A stretch of 64,000 bases of DNA from Leguminivora glycinivorella (GCF_023078275.1 NC_062978.1:23459883-23523882), one strand, 5' to 3'. Positions 10,380-21,679 are shown, counted from the first letter of the stretch. Program-made: numbers and translations. Notes: generated by a model from the sequence alone, not told the origin.

Positions 10380-11795
10380 TGTCCTACCCTACCTTTACCC
10401 TACTTTTCTCCTTGGACGTTGGGCTGCACGGCTGCAGTCAGTAATTATGTTAAGGTTTGATCACATTTGATACGATATTGAAAATCATTGAGTAGTGCAC
10501 ACCAAATAAATAGGAAGTCAAGCATGAGATGAGCGCCAGTCACCAAGACGAACGCCAAGGCCCATCACAACCAGAACAAACTCGTAACATATTAATACAT
10601 TTGAATCGTGTCCCAGTAACCGACACTCGTTAAACGCTCCGTCTTTACCCGCCGTAAAAATCTCATCCAATAACTATACTGGGCTGTAAAAGGTTTACCG
10701 CCCGTAAATACGGAAGTTGGGTATTAAGATGTTTGCCTTGTATCCGGTTCGAAGGACCAAATTTTCTTAACAACAAAAACTAACCGAACTAATATAGCGT
10801 AAGTAAACAATTTATTTAATTTAATTAATAGTTTGCTTTAATTTAATTAATAGTTTGCTGACATGTCTTTTGGCATTAAATCCGCCATTTGTACATGTTT
10901 CTTTGTTGTGCTATAAAGTTTAAATAAAGAAATATTGTGTTAAAATGCAAACCAATTATCAAGATAAACGTCATATTATTATCGAATCCAAAACCATGCC
11001 GAATAAAAATTGTTAAATTAAAATCTCCTTGTAGTTGTAGAAGGTACTACTTATCTTATCTTATATCTGCAGGGGCCCTTACAATAGGCTAGTTTCCTAC
11101 TAGTCAAATCAGCTTCTTTTTAAGAACTGTCAAAACGATTTGCTAATATGGAATTACTATGAAATACTGAGGAGTGACGTCACGATCAATTCATTTACTT
11201 TATATCTTTCTCTTAGACTTGTTAAATAGAAATTATATTTAAACGTTACTACTGTCACTATTTTTCTTCTAATGATGGTGCTTTTATTTATTTCATGCAC
11301 TGCATAAAGTATTTTATTTTAAGTGTAGGAAGGAGCCTATTCTGCTATTCAGGAGCTTCTCGACCATCTCCACGTGTCTGTGGATGAGGCTCATGGGTAG
11401 CTCTCTTTTGGTCCTAGCTTACCTGTTCCAAAGTTTTACATACTTTGTCTGGCGAGGTCGTGACATTCGCACATTAGGTGTCTGAAAGTTTCTCTTCACA
11501 TACGACAATCAGTGTTGTCAGAATGTTGCTTCTTGACCAACATTCAACAACAACAACATTTAGGTACTGCTTAACAAGTTCACTGTTTTGATACAAAATT
11601 GTACGTCCCAAACATACACTGAAATGAAGACAACCCGTTTAATCTTGTCACTCACAGAAATATAGTGCTTAAATCCATAAGAAATACTCGAAAACAAAAG
11701 AAACTAGATATATTCAATTCTCACTCAATGGTTTACCGAATAACTCCCCACTTTACTGGAAATACCATCAAAGAAAACATGAGACCCATTCAATA
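10380..11795. other. Unassigned sequence with a 22-bp duplication
   Basis: No gene recognised. At about 10817-10860 the block TTTAATTTAATTAATAGTTT is present twice in tandem. The remainder is AT-rich single-copy-looking sequence. Confidence 0.4.
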
Positions 11796-11800
11796 AAAAA

Positions 11801-12347
11801 ACCGGCCAAGAGCGTGTCGGGCCACGCTCAGTGTAGGGTTCCGTAGTTTTCCGTATTTTTCTCAAAAACTACTAAACCTATCAAGTTCAAAATAATTTTC
11901 CTAGAAAGTCTTTATAAAGTTCTACTTTTGTGATTTTTTTCATATTTTTTAAACATATGGTTCAAAAGTTAGAGGGGGGGGACGCACTTTTTTTTCCTTT
12001 AGGAGCGATTATTTCCGAAAATATTAATATTTTCAAAAAACGATCTTAGTAAAACCCTTATTCATTTTTAAATACCTATTCAACAATATATCACACGTTG
12101 GGGTTGGAATGAAAAAAAATATCAGCCCCCACTTTACATGTAGGGGGGGTACCCTAATAAAACATTTTTTTCCATTTTTTATTTTTGCACTTTGTTGGCG
12201 TGATTGATATACATACTTGTACTAAATTTCAGCTTTCTAGTGCTTACGGTTACTGAGATTATCCGCGGACGGACGGACGGACGGACGGACGGACAGACAG
12301 ACATGGCGAAACTATAAGGGTTCCTAGTTTACTACGGAACCCTAAAA
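11801..12347 (-). mobile_element. Family A element (copy 2)
   Basis: Inverted, full-length A copy from CCGGCCAAGAGCGTGTCGGG to TACGGAACCCTAAAAA, with about six GGAC units near 12270. Same layout as the copy at 1147. Confidence 0.88.
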
Positions 12348-12767
12348 AGGGTTGTCAACTTGACACCCCCCCCTCTTATATTTCATATACTTATTGCATA
12401 GACATATGTTTTAGCCCTTTTATATTCCCACAAAATTGTATCTAAAGGGATTCATATCTTATATTCTTTATTGAAGAACTTTTGTTCAAACGTAGCGGTT
12501 TTCCTTCAAGATTTAATAGAATAGTTTCCAATTGCATGCGTAATTTATTAAATTTATTTTTGAAATTAAGTTTGGTTTGTCTTTGTAATGAAATATAAAT
12601 ATTCTTCAATCGAAACGCAAAGAATTTTAAATAAATTTAGGTTTAGAATATTTTCAACTCTATTGGTGACTTAGTGGTAATAGTATTTAATGAATAAGTA
12701 ACCAAATAATTGTAGATTTACAATAATAAGGTTATTGTACTCAGGAGCATAGACATATAATATATTA

Positions 12768-13735
12768 GTTTTCAGTACAGATAGTGTGTTTTTTACGCAC
12801 TAGTTCGAGAAGCGGTTCATTATATGTCAGGTCGAAAGTTATGAGAGCCATCTATACTGAAAAACGTCGTACGATTCACGTGCGAAAAGGAAATTCGTAA
12901 CTCGTGTCCCTTCGGTCGTGATTTAATTTATCGCCAATCGTTTCGAACTTCCTCTTTTTCGCACGTGTGTCGTAATGTACTATTTCTTCTGTGACAATTT
13001 GATAATATATGTTTTCTCTTAAGAAGAACGACGTATTATTAAGCCATAATATAATTTATTGAAATTAATTTTCATAGAGTACCTACCTAGTCTGTTGACA
13101 TTTTTTTTGATGAATACTTTTGCATGTTAAATTGTATCTTGTTATTTAATGCATGTTAAAATTATAAGATGTAATGTTTTGAAAAGAAGTGGCCCGCCGA
13201 GTTTCTTGCCGGTCCCATAGTGGATACCCCCCTCCCAACTGAGGGGGGACTGATATCTTCTCAAGGCTGAGGCGTAGGGTTAGAGCCGGCGTAGCTTTAT
13301 TTGACGTTCATATGCTCATTGTAATATACATTTTTTTTCATTTTCAGTGCGAGACGTGATTCATTTCTTGTCAGATCAAGACTTTGGAGGGCCACATGTA
13401 CTGAAAAACGTCGTGCGAAAAGGAAATTTCTCTTTTCAGTACTGTATCGTAATGTACTATTACCCTATTGACTGGTAAAATAGCCGTGAGCCTAATACTT
13501 GCAGAATAATAGTACATTACAATACAAGTGCGTAAAAAAGGAAGTTCGAAACGAGTGGCGGTAAATTAAAACACGACCGAAGGGAGTGTTTTAAATCGAC
13601 ACGAGTTGCGAATTTCCTTTTCGCACGTGTATCGTACGACGTTTTTCAGTACAGATGAGCCTCCAAAGTTTCGACCTGGCATATAATGAACCACTTCTCG
13701 AACTAGTGCGTAAACAAACGACCATCTGTACTGAA
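12768..13735. mobile_element. 970-bp foldback element with ~230-bp arms
   Basis: The left arm (about 12768-12990) contains TTACGCACTAGTTCGAGAAG, ACTGAAAAACGTCGTACGAT, CACGTGCGAAAAGGAAATTC and GTAATGTACTATT. The right arm (about 13505-13735) is its reverse complement with scattered changes. A third, degenerate piece lies at 13340-13465. The centre holds a LINE 3'-end copy (family I). The arms are non-coding and contain many short inner palindromes. Confidence 0.82.
12995..13335 (+). repeat. Family I LINE 3' end, inside the foldback element
   Basis: Includes AAGAACGACGTATTATTAAG, then GTGGCCCGCCGAGTTTCTTG, GGTCCCATAGTGGATACCCC and AGAGCCGGCGTAGCTTTATT. It is homologous to inverted copies at 16795 and 55700. 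No open frame is preserved. Confidence 0.7.
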
Positions 13736-14164
13736 AATATTCTTATTTAGTATTTTGTTTCATTTCGTCTCATTTTCTTTTTATTCTTATTTTCGTTTAA
13801 GCCACAAGAGCACGGCTGTTTACAGGCTACTTTGCGTAAATTACGGCTATCAGAGAAACGAACATCTATCAGAGAAGGCTTCTTAAGCTGCGAAAACGTT
13901 ATTAAATTGGCCGCGTTTTAAATTGAGCGGAGAATTAAGAATAAGCGAGACTGTAAAAAATATTTAGCCTTGTTGAATAGGTACTTGCTTACTTGAGACT
14001 AGATTAATTAGATTTACTGATCCGTAGGCAAACTTTACTGATAACAGATTAAAAAAAAGCCAAAATGTTGTTATTGTTCCGTTAACCATGAACGCTATAA
14101 AGATATGTTGTTTGGTAGTTTTATCATAAACAATTTAGAATCAATCAATTTAGAATAAATTGAT

Positions 14165-14821
14165 TTGTTAGGCACAATGCTAGATAATGATTCCTTGAGG
14201 ATTGCAGTTGCTTTGCGATTGGGATCGAAGGTTTGCGAGGTGCACAGATGTGTGTGTGGAGCCATGGTTCAGGAGGACGGCCACCATGGCCTTAGTTGCC
14301 AGAGGTGCGCGGGGCGTTTTTCACGTCACCACGCGATAAATGAGGTGATTCGCAGGGCTTTGGTTTCTGCCAATATACCCTGTGTCCTGGAGCCTCCGGG
14401 ATTGTGCCGTGATGATGACAAGAGGCCGGATGGTCTTACGTTGGTTCCTTGGCAGAGAGGTCGGTGCCTCTTATGGGACGCAACGTGCGTTAGCACCTTT
14501 GCACCGTCCCATCTGAGTCACACCATCAGTGCTGCTGGTGCAGCTGTGGAGTATGCGGCGAAACAGAAGCACTCGAAGTACTCTGTCTTGGAGCCAACGT
14601 ATGATTTTATACCAGTTGCGGTGGAGACTGCAGGGCCTTGGGGTGCAGAGGCTAAGAAGTTTGTGTGGGAATTGGGTCGGCGGCTTAGAGACAGGGGTTG
14701 CGATCCTCGTTCCGGATCGTACCTGGTCCAACAAATTTCCCTGGCTGTACAGCGAGGTAACGCGTCCAGTGTCATGGGAACATTTGGGCCAGCTACGATC
14801 CGGGGTGGCACCATAAGGTAG
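14165..14821 (+). pseudogene. C-terminal fragment of a LINE ORF2 with restriction-like endonuclease domain
   Basis: The frame is open for 218 codons but begins mid-protein; residue 1 is a TTG codon and the first ATG is at 14177. It carries the signature of the restriction-like endonuclease at the C-terminus of early-branching LINEs. The CCHC motif is C29-x1-C31-x8-H40-x4-C45, which fits the R2-type spacing. The catalytic pair is R87-P88-D89 followed by D105 in LLWDAT. Known elements with this domain include the R2, R4, NeSL and Hero groups, plus Dualen/RandI, which also has an APE endonuclease. The reverse transcriptase is absent, so the copy is 5'-truncated and dead. The clade cannot be fixed from this piece. 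Confidence 0.75.
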
Positions 14822-15111
14822 TTTATAGTGTTTAAGTTTGACAAAGCCTGTTGCGGATTACTTCATTTGTATGTATGTAGGTGACAAAGCCTGTAGCTGA
14901 TTTGTTTCATGTCCACTTGACGAAGCCTGCGCTGCTGATCACGAACTATTTTTGTTGGTATGGTTTTTGGGTTTGGTTATGACTTTAACTTTTTTTTTAT
15001 TGTATTTTTTTTAACCCTGAATAAATGTATTTGTTTATACATAATTAATATATAAATTTAGAATCCTATTTAAATCATAATATCACACAATACAAACCTG
15101 ACCGTCATGAT

Positions 15112-15322
15112 GACCGGTCTGGCCTAGCGCGTAGTGACCCTGCCTGCTACGCCGCGGTCCCTGGTTCGAATCCCGGTAAGGGCATTTATTAGTGTGATGA
15201 GCAGATATTTGTATCTTATATACATATATCGTTGTCTGAGTACCTGCGACATAAGCCTTCATGAGCTTACCGTGGGACTCAGTCAATCTGTGTAAGAATG
15301 TCCTAATAATATTTATTTCAAT
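15112..15322 (+). mobile_element. tRNA-derived SINE (family S1)
   Basis: Starts GACCGGTCTGGCCTAGCGCG (A-box region). GGTTCGAATCCCGG (B-box) follows, then the body with CATGAGCTTACCGTGGGACT and AATCTGTGTAAGAATGTCC, and an ATATTTATTTC tail. The head resembles a tRNA and would hold the Pol III promoter. The body is shared with 6320-6480. It is not a tRNA gene, because the acceptor and anticodon stems do not close. Confidence 0.85.
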
Positions 15323-15510
15323 CATGTCAGTACTTCAGTAGTGACACTTAAATGTATATTTATACGCACCGTGTTCGCACGCAACACAAGGAAGCGGATG
15401 AAAATGACTATACGAGTACAGTTATGTTGAAATTTATTTATTAGTAACACTTAAATAAAAATTTGATATACTAAATATTATAAAGTAGGCAATTTAGAAA
15501 AAAAAACTAA

Positions 15511-15720
15511 GTCTCAAGAGGGCCCCTGAGACATAGTGGCCAAGATACTGGCAGCATTTTCTCTCTGATTCCCAATGCTTATACGTCGAGCGAGGAAGCT
15601 GCCAGCTCTTCTGTCCCCCGTAGTATCAGTCAACCGCTTCGCCAAGTCCTTGTATAAAATCTGGGCGCCCGGGCCCCACGGACCGAGGGTCTCGACGCCA
15701 AAAGCAACAACTAATGCTAA
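15511..15720 (-). pseudogene. C-terminal remnant of a LINE with restriction-like endonuclease (second copy)
   Basis: The minus frame contains FGVETLGPWGPGAQ, then LAKRLTDTTGDRRAGSFLAR and RISIGNQRENAASILATM. It matches the last 60 or so residues of the 14165-14821 fragment, which has VAVETAGPWG at the same place. The endonuclease motifs upstream are missing. It is in opposite orientation to the 14-kb copy and 700 bp away, so it is a separate insertion. Confidence 0.75.
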
Positions 15721-16164
15721 TATGATTATACATACATTTTTTGTTCTCCGCTTACTTTTGACATGAGTTAAGTGAGACAGCGCTATGCACTTATACAGAC
15801 GTCCCACTCGCACATTGTAACCGGATCAGTCCACATAAAAACCGAGGAACTTACATTATTCTCATTTTAGCCTTTTTCGCGCTTCGCCGCAGTCGAGTAA
15901 AGTCTCAAAGAAAACCTGGAGATTATGCGACGAGGAAATTTGTAACAAGAAAAAAAGATTTCGCGATAAAGATCTGAGGAATTTCTCGGATAGAATAGAG
16001 CCCTAGCGAGTTGTTAAGTGTGCGTGAACCTTTACACTTCGCTTTTTTTATTTAGACGGCATCGAAGATCTGTCTTTATTTTAATTTTACTTAAGAACAG
16101 GTTATCGCTTTAGAAAACGAATTATTTTACAATATTACGTTAGGTTTGTCTAAACCTTATCTAT

Positions 16165-16250
16165 GAGTGTGCACGGGAAAACGTCCCACTTTGTCGATTG
16201 CTATAAAGCCGCTTTGTCAGTTTATTCATATATAGATACAAGTAAATCTC
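16165..16250 (-). repeat. Partial copy of the 5.3-kb foldback MITE
   Basis: AACGTCCCACTTTGTCGATT...GCTTTGTCAGTTTATTCATA matches the interior of 5331-5471 in reverse. Confidence 0.6.
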
Positions 16251-16363
16251 GCCTTAAAATATCCTCCTGACCGGTTTCGGCCACAGCGACTGTAGGTTCC
16301 GGTGAAAAATGCTGGAGGGTTTCATCAAATGACTTAAAAAGTCTTAAAATTAACTATTAGTGG

Positions 16364-16488
16364 GTTTTCACATTATCCGATCCGATATCGAATGTAGGAC
16401 TGATATCCCATACATTTAAGCCGCCATCTTTGATTTTTGCCCTTGAAATCCTTCCGACATCCGATATCGGATTGGATAATGTGAAAAC
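16364..16488. mobile_element. Family D MITE (copy 1)
   Basis: Terminal inverted repeats GTTTTCACATTATCCGATCC and CGGATTGGATAATGTGAAAAC flank an interior with GATATCCCATACA and GAAATCCTTCCGACATCCGA. A rearranged second copy is at 45598-45749. Confidence 0.82.
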
Positions 16489-16683
16489 GTACTTAGGGCG
16501 GTCTGGCATTCAAGGGAGGATAAAAATGCTTTTTCCTGTTTTTTGTGATAGGTGCATAAAAGCTGTGTTTCTACCAGAGATGTGCAATGAAATAAATTGC
16601 GGAAGATAGGTAAATTAATTGGTTGTAAATTAATTGGTCGTATCTCCCCGAATCTTCTCAAATGTCAATTCGTATCTAAAATA

Positions 16684-16790
16684 TACAGGATGAAATAAAA
16701 AGGACCGTGCAAACTTGGCATAGCGATTTTTGAGGTCATAATGAACGACTTTTACTATGGGACCAATACTGAAATTGACATTTTTCTTTA
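16684..16790 (+). repeat. Family C MITE, single arm (copy 2)
   Basis: ACAGGATGAAATAAAAAGGA followed by TTTGAGGTCATAATGAACGA matches the left arm of 9422-9787. The right arm is absent. Confidence 0.7.
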
Positions 16791-16794
16791 AACA

Positions 16795-17280
16795 TGAAAA
16801 TGAAATATTTATTTTTCAAGTAAGCATATTACAATGCGCATATGAACGTCAAATAAAGCTACGCCGGCTCTAACCCTACGCCTCAGCCTAGAGAAGATTT
16901 CAGTACCCCCCAGTGGAGGGGGGAATCCACTATGGGACCGGCAAGAAACTCGGCGGGCCAGTTCTTTTCAAAACATTCCATCTTATAATTAACATGCATT
17001 AAATAACAAGATACAATTTAACATGCAAAAGTATTCATCAAAAAATATGAACAGACTAGGTACTCTATGGAAATTAATTTCAATAAATTATATTATAACT
17101 TAATAATACGTCGTTATTCTTCAGAGAAAACATAATTTTCAAATTGTCACAGAAGAAAAAGATAATATAAATCTCAATATCATTAAATATGTACTTTACA
17201 TAACGTAAAATATTTGATGTGCTTTCTTATCTGAACTGTGTCCTCTACACATAATACAATTATTTTAATTGCTATTCGTT
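16795..17280 (-). repeat. Family I LINE 3' end (copy 2)
   Basis: Nearly collinear with 55700-56190: CATATTACAATGCGCATATG, AAAGCTACGCCGGCTCTAAC, GAAACTCGGCGGGCC and a long AT-rich distal part. Read on the minus strand it ends near ATTTCATTTTCAT, a short tail of the kind LINEs carry. No coding frame. Confidence 0.7.
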
Positions 17281-17489
17281 TTTTGTTGTGTACTTTAGAT
17301 TTAAATGCCTACTATTTATTAGGTATCTTGTTAGATTTGTAAACTAATTTAGTCTGAAAGAGAGAAAGTTTTCCTTTCATCACTTCAAAATGTAAACTAA
17401 ATCGCGAGTAGTTCCTTTGAAATTAATCTGCTACGTTGGCGGCCATTGTTTTAGTTTGAACCAAAGATTTCTTAATAATAGAAGAGATA

Positions 17490-17642
17490 TTATTTAATGA
17501 ATCTACAGTTGTACTCACGTTATTATATCGCTACTGCTGCGACATGTTTCGGGCCAATTTTGGAGGCCCCTCTTCCGCATGTAGGAGTTCACGCTGCGGC
17601 TAAACTCCGAGCACAGCAACAGTAGATTCATTAAATATTTGA
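17490..17642. mobile_element. MITE with ATTTAATGAATCTAC termini
   Basis: TATTTAATGAATCTAC at the left returns as GTAGATTCATTAAATA at the right. The interior holds CTGCGACATGTTTCGGGCC and GGAGTTCACGCTGCGG. Non-coding. Confidence 0.65.
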
Positions 17643-17644
17643 AT

Positions 17645-18785
17645 ATGCCTCACGAAAATTTAACGTCTTTTATATTTAAATTGTTCATAAGTAAAGATCG
17701 TTATCAGCGTGCTGTATTGGTGGCAGAGTATGGTTGGCAAAAAAACAAATACACAAGTATTTAAAACATTATATACTTAACAAATTATGAAATATACACA
17801 TATTTATAATTATTTATCTAAATTACATTGAATAAATAACTAAAATTTGTTCAACAGATTTGGCTTCGTGCACTACTTTTGACTTGAACTGGGTACTTGA
17901 ATAACAATTCTAGATAGTCTTTTCTAGAGTGCATTTGATTATTTGGATTAAAATAATATGTCTACACTTCGCGTAATGTATTTTTATGACATAATTAATG
18001 TTATTTATGTACCTATATTGTTTTAAAAATAAATAGTTCATCGGAAAAGGCTTTGTTATGTAGATGTGTAATCCTAAGAAGGTAAGTATTTATTTTTTAT
18101 TTTGTAGTTAAGAACAAAGTGAATATTTAAATGTAAGTATTTGTTTTTTTTGCCAACCGTACCGGTTGCCACGAAAAGTGCACCTTGATAACGATCTCTA
18201 TTCATAAGTAAGAAATGTATATCAAAATTTTATTAAAATGTCCTCATCTTCATTATTTTTTTTACCTTATTCAGTATAAATTATCATCCCTACTAATGCA
18301 AACTAGACAGGAGTAATAAATACGGGCGTCGTACGCGCTACTTATTACAGACGAAAGTAATCGAGCCTCGCGCGCCGAAAGATCCGACCAAAATCTGCAC
18401 TAGAGGGGCGCGGAGGGGGCTCCCTACTAGCCTGATAAAGCATAAAATGACTGTCGCGTTTAAAAAATACACCAAAAGTTTCCTTTTTTGAAACCATAAG
18501 AAAGAGTCAAACGAGTTAGAAAAGACATAACGTGCAAGTTATGCTTTTTTACATTCCGAGAGGTAAATGCAATTATAATGTAATACTAACCATAATGAAC
18601 ATATAATGTATATTTATGGCTTTTTTGCATAGTAATTTAATAAAACACCAATATATGGTTTAATCAATTCTTCTGAATTAAACGTTGGACTCAAATTACG
18701 GTATGAGTAAAATAGCACAAGAGCATCACTTAATACTTTTCTGTCTATGAATATACACTTATGCTTTTTCTTTGTCAAAAATGAC
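17645..18785. other. Unassigned sequence
   Basis: Mostly AT-rich. A more GC-rich patch at 18320-18440 contains an imperfect hairpin (AGTAATAAATACG...CGCTACTTATTAC). No gene or known repeat could be supported. Confidence 0.4.
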
Positions 18786-18787
18786 CT

Positions 18788-18823
18788 AGTTTTGACGGAA
18801 TAGCATGCTATTCCGTCAAAACT
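18788..18823. repeat. Perfect 36-bp palindrome
   Basis: Both 18-bp arms match exactly around a central GCATGC, with no loop. The left arm is AGTTTTGACGGAATAGCA. Confidence 0.93.
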
Positions 18824-18827
18824 TAGC

Positions 18828-18911
18828 TTAGTCGCTGTAGCGATATCGATTTAGACAAGCATAACTGCATGCAGTTATGCTTGTCTAAATCGATATCGCT
18901 ACAGCGACTAA
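18828..18911. repeat. Perfect 84-bp palindrome
   Basis: Two 42-bp arms are exact reverse complements with no spacer, again around GCATGC. Sub-blocks include GTCGCTGTAGCGATATCGAT and TTAGACAAGCATAACTGCA. It starts 5 bp after the 36-bp palindrome. The adjacent 103-codon frame at 18869-19180 begins inside the palindrome and has no domain features, so it is not called as a gene. Confidence 0.95.
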
Positions 18912-19689
18912 ATACAAAAATCACATTTCTCTTCCTGATGTCAAGGGTGTCAATAACTCAATTTCGTAAAAAATGTCGCTTATGGTTTTTCTCCTTCAGG
19001 CGGCAGTATTCTGGCAGGCAAGCACGGTCGGCAAAAAAAATGTTAAATCACATTGAAACCATATTTTTTATACGAGTAGAATGTTTGAGAGGCTGTCTCT
19101 CACGCGCATACTACCAATTTCGTCGAAAACTTCACGGTCGTGTAGATCAGGACATATATGGAAATGATGACAGTAAATGATGTAAAATATGGAAGATATT
19201 TCGATTAGTTACAATTGCCCCGTAGTTACTATTACCCCAACTGACTTTAATCTGAATATTGCTTCCTTTCCTAGATCCGTTTTTGGTCTTCTCTATTTGG
19301 CCTAAAGGATGACTGGTAGAAAATGCCATGTAGCATTAAGTCCGCCTCTTATAACTGTATATTTTTACTGTGCAATAAAGTTTAAATAAATATTTGAATT
19401 AAGTACCTTTTTGATATTGCTCTAGCTCGAATAAACCTAAGATATGTCTTAGTGGTATGTGGGTTTAATTCTAATAAATTCGCGTATAACTAGTTACTTA
19501 CTTAGATAGGTATCTTAATTGAAACAGGCCTGATATTACCTACTCATAGGCCTTGAATAATTCCGCCCTTTAGTTAGTTATTATTATTTCTTTGCCCTAT
19601 TTTTTATTGTTCATTGTTATCAGATTAATATCAATTCTGTGACAGCGGTCGAATCAGTACGTAGGTAGGCGACGAACAATTCTCGCGCG

Positions 19690-19875
19690 AGCGTCACCGC
19701 TCGCCCGTGAGGCCCTACTCATTTACCCCTCGCGAGGGGTACTTACAGTTCGATACCTATACGCGCGAGTGTGATAGGCCAGATAGGGCGGACGCTCGCT
19801 CGCCCGCTCCGCTGCACTCCCCGCCGATCGCTCCGCTCCAAGCGTTCACTCAGGCTCTTTACTTGTCAAACTGTA
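19690..19875. mobile_element. Family N GC-rich element (copy 1)
   Basis: GC-rich segment with GCTCGCTCGCCCGCTCCGCT and a terminal CACTCAGGCTC. Related copies are at 32685, 34470, 49495 and 55175. The open frames crossing it reflect the GC content. Confidence 0.6.
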
Positions 19876-19884
19876 AGGCATATT

Positions 19885-19927
19885 TTAACCCCCGACGCAA
19901 AAACGACGGGGTGTTATAGGTTTGACG

Positions 19928-19996
<69 letters not shown>

Positions 19997-20209
19997 GCCT
20001 GTCTGCCTGTCCGTCTTTCTGTCTGTTTGTATGTATGTCTGTGTGTGTGTGTGTCTGTCTGTGGCATCGTAGCTCCCGAACGGATGCACCGATTTGGATT
20101 TAGTTTTTTTTGTCTGAAAGCTGAGTAAGTCGGGAGTGTTCTTAGCCATGTTTCATGAAAATGGGTCTACTATGTCGCAGTCGGGGTTTTTTTTTTCAAA
20201 ATTTTAATA
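19885..20209 (+). mobile_element. Family B element (copy 3)
   Basis: Starts TTAACCCCCGACGCAAAAAC, followed by a CTGT tract at about 19928-20060, the GGCATCGTAGCTCCCGAACG block and the conserved body. The distal 25 bp are missing. The open frames here are translations of the microsatellite. Confidence 0.85.
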
Positions 20210-20668
20210 TTTTTCTTAGACATTACACCTCTTCTTCAACGTTGGATCTTTCTTTAAAACTAATCCATTAGAAGCTTTCATAGTAACGAGGCTTTCGCGG
20301 TTTCAAGTAAAGAGTTTCACTCCGTCTTGAGAACTAAAGAAATGCATTTTGTTAATAACTAGCTTCTTTTATGAAACTAGTTTAAATAATTGATCAAACA
20401 CGATATAGCAAGATGTGAAATACAATGTAAGTTTGTATCTTAAGCCTTTGAGATACTGCATACGTAAATTGTACGTTAAAAATATCTAAACTTACATTTT
20501 TTTTTTGTATGTATGTTTTCATTTATTTATATCGTACAATTACAAACTTATCTCTTTATAGTATAATAAAAGTCTAAACACTACTACATCAATCAATACA
20601 CTAATATAATATTATTATTACAACAATCCATCAAACAATACAACCAAACAACACAATAACAATACCTA

Positions 20669-20870
20669 TTTTTAGGATTCCGTACCAAAAACGTAACTGT
20701 CCGTCTGTGTGTCTGTCTGTCCGTCTGTCACATTACGAAATAACTCGAGAACCACTAAAGCTATCAACTTGAAAGGAATAGTTGTAAACATTATAAACCT
20801 CTACAAATTGTAAGTAAGTATATTTTTTTAGTTTTAGCGAGAGATATTAACTTACCATTATTTTGGTTTT
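20669..20870 (+). repeat. Family A-related repeat
   Basis: TTTTTAGGATTCCGTACC, then GTCCGTCTGTGTGTCTGTCTG, then AATAACTCGAGAACCAC. The head resembles family A, but the body differs, so it is a related family or a diverged copy. Confidence 0.55.
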
Positions 20871-21008
20871 CTAACCCCCGACGTCCGTCTGTCTGTCTGT
20901 CTGTCTGTCCGTCCGTCCGTCCGTCCGTCCGTCCGTCCGTCCGTCCGTCCGTCCGTCCGTCCGTCCGTCCGTCCGTCCGTCCGTCCGTCCGTCTGTCTGT
21001 CTGTCTGC

Positions 21009-21040
<32 letters not shown>

Positions 21041-21233
21041 ATGTCTGTCTGTGTGTGTGTGTCTGTCTGTGGCATCGTAGCTCCCGAACGGATGCACCGA
21101 TTTGGATTTAGTTTTTTTTTGTCTGAAAGCTGAGCTAGTCAGGAGTGTTCTTGGCCATGTTTAATGGAACTCGATCCACTATGTCGCGGTCGGGGGTTTT
21201 TGCAAAATTTTAATTTTATGGTTAGGTTATTAA
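20871..21233 (+). mobile_element. Family B element with expanded CCGT tract (copy 4)
   Basis: Begins CTAACCCCCGAC, then enters a CTGT/CCGT/CTGT tract of about 170 bp (20883-21060). The usual GCAAAAACGACGGGGTG segment has been lost. The body and the GGTTAGGTTATTAA end are intact. Confidence 0.85.
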
Positions 21234-21417
21234 CCATAACCATGTTGAGTTCTGTTATCGCCTTTTGTTGCACAATTTATAAAGCATCAGCCAGTAGCTT
21301 CGTTAAGTTTTATTTTCCCAATTTTCAATCTCAAAGTTTAGTTAAGTTTTATAAAAATATGTAAATTATTTTTTAATCGTATTAAATTCAAAGTAAAGGT
21401 CCGTTTTTCAAAACGTC

Positions 21418-21664
21418 CATCTATAACATACATACATAGTACATACATAATATATAATCATGCCTGTATCCCATAAAGGTAGAGCACGTGAACTACTAAG
21501 TTTCAGTGCCACTCTTGGCAAAAAGGGGTTGAAAGAAATACAAATTGTGACATTGCGGGGACAGGTTGCCAGCCTCTCGCTTACGCCATATCCCACAGTC
21601 GACTTCTACGACACCCACGGGAATAAAGGGGGTGGTGAAATTCTTAACCCGTCACCAAACGGGG
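21418..21664 (-). mobile_element. Family E short repeat (copy 1)
   Basis: Inverted copy. In the + sense the family begins CCCGTGTGGTGACGGGTTAA, includes GCGAGAGGCTGGCAACCTGT and CCAAGAGTGGCACTG, and ends CCTTTATGGGATACAGGCG plus TATG-like repeats. Such tails suggest target-primed reverse transcription by a LINE. Other copies are at 21889, 22445 and 28752. Short frames across these copies are not genes. Confidence 0.8.
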
Positions 21665-21679
21665 ACCCCCATCTATAAA

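Noticed and set aside
15112..15190. tRNA-like sequence with A and B boxes
   Set aside because: The boxes are there, but the cloverleaf stems do not close and the sequence continues into a repeated SINE body, so it is not called a tRNA gene. The same holds for 22912, 6480 and 49020-49105.
18869..19180. 103-codon plus-strand frame
   Set aside because: It starts inside the 84-bp palindrome, lacks domain features and shows no splice or promoter context.
19771..20149. Open frames of 70-110 codons around 19.8-20.1 kb, both strands, rich in CLSV or TDRQ repeats
   Set aside because: They are translations of the CTGT microsatellite in a family B element. A 4-bp repeat with no stop in any frame gives long frames without being a gene.
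20791..21097. Minus-strand frames rich in DGRT/DRQT repeats
   Set aside because: Translation of the CCGT/CTGT tract in another B copy.
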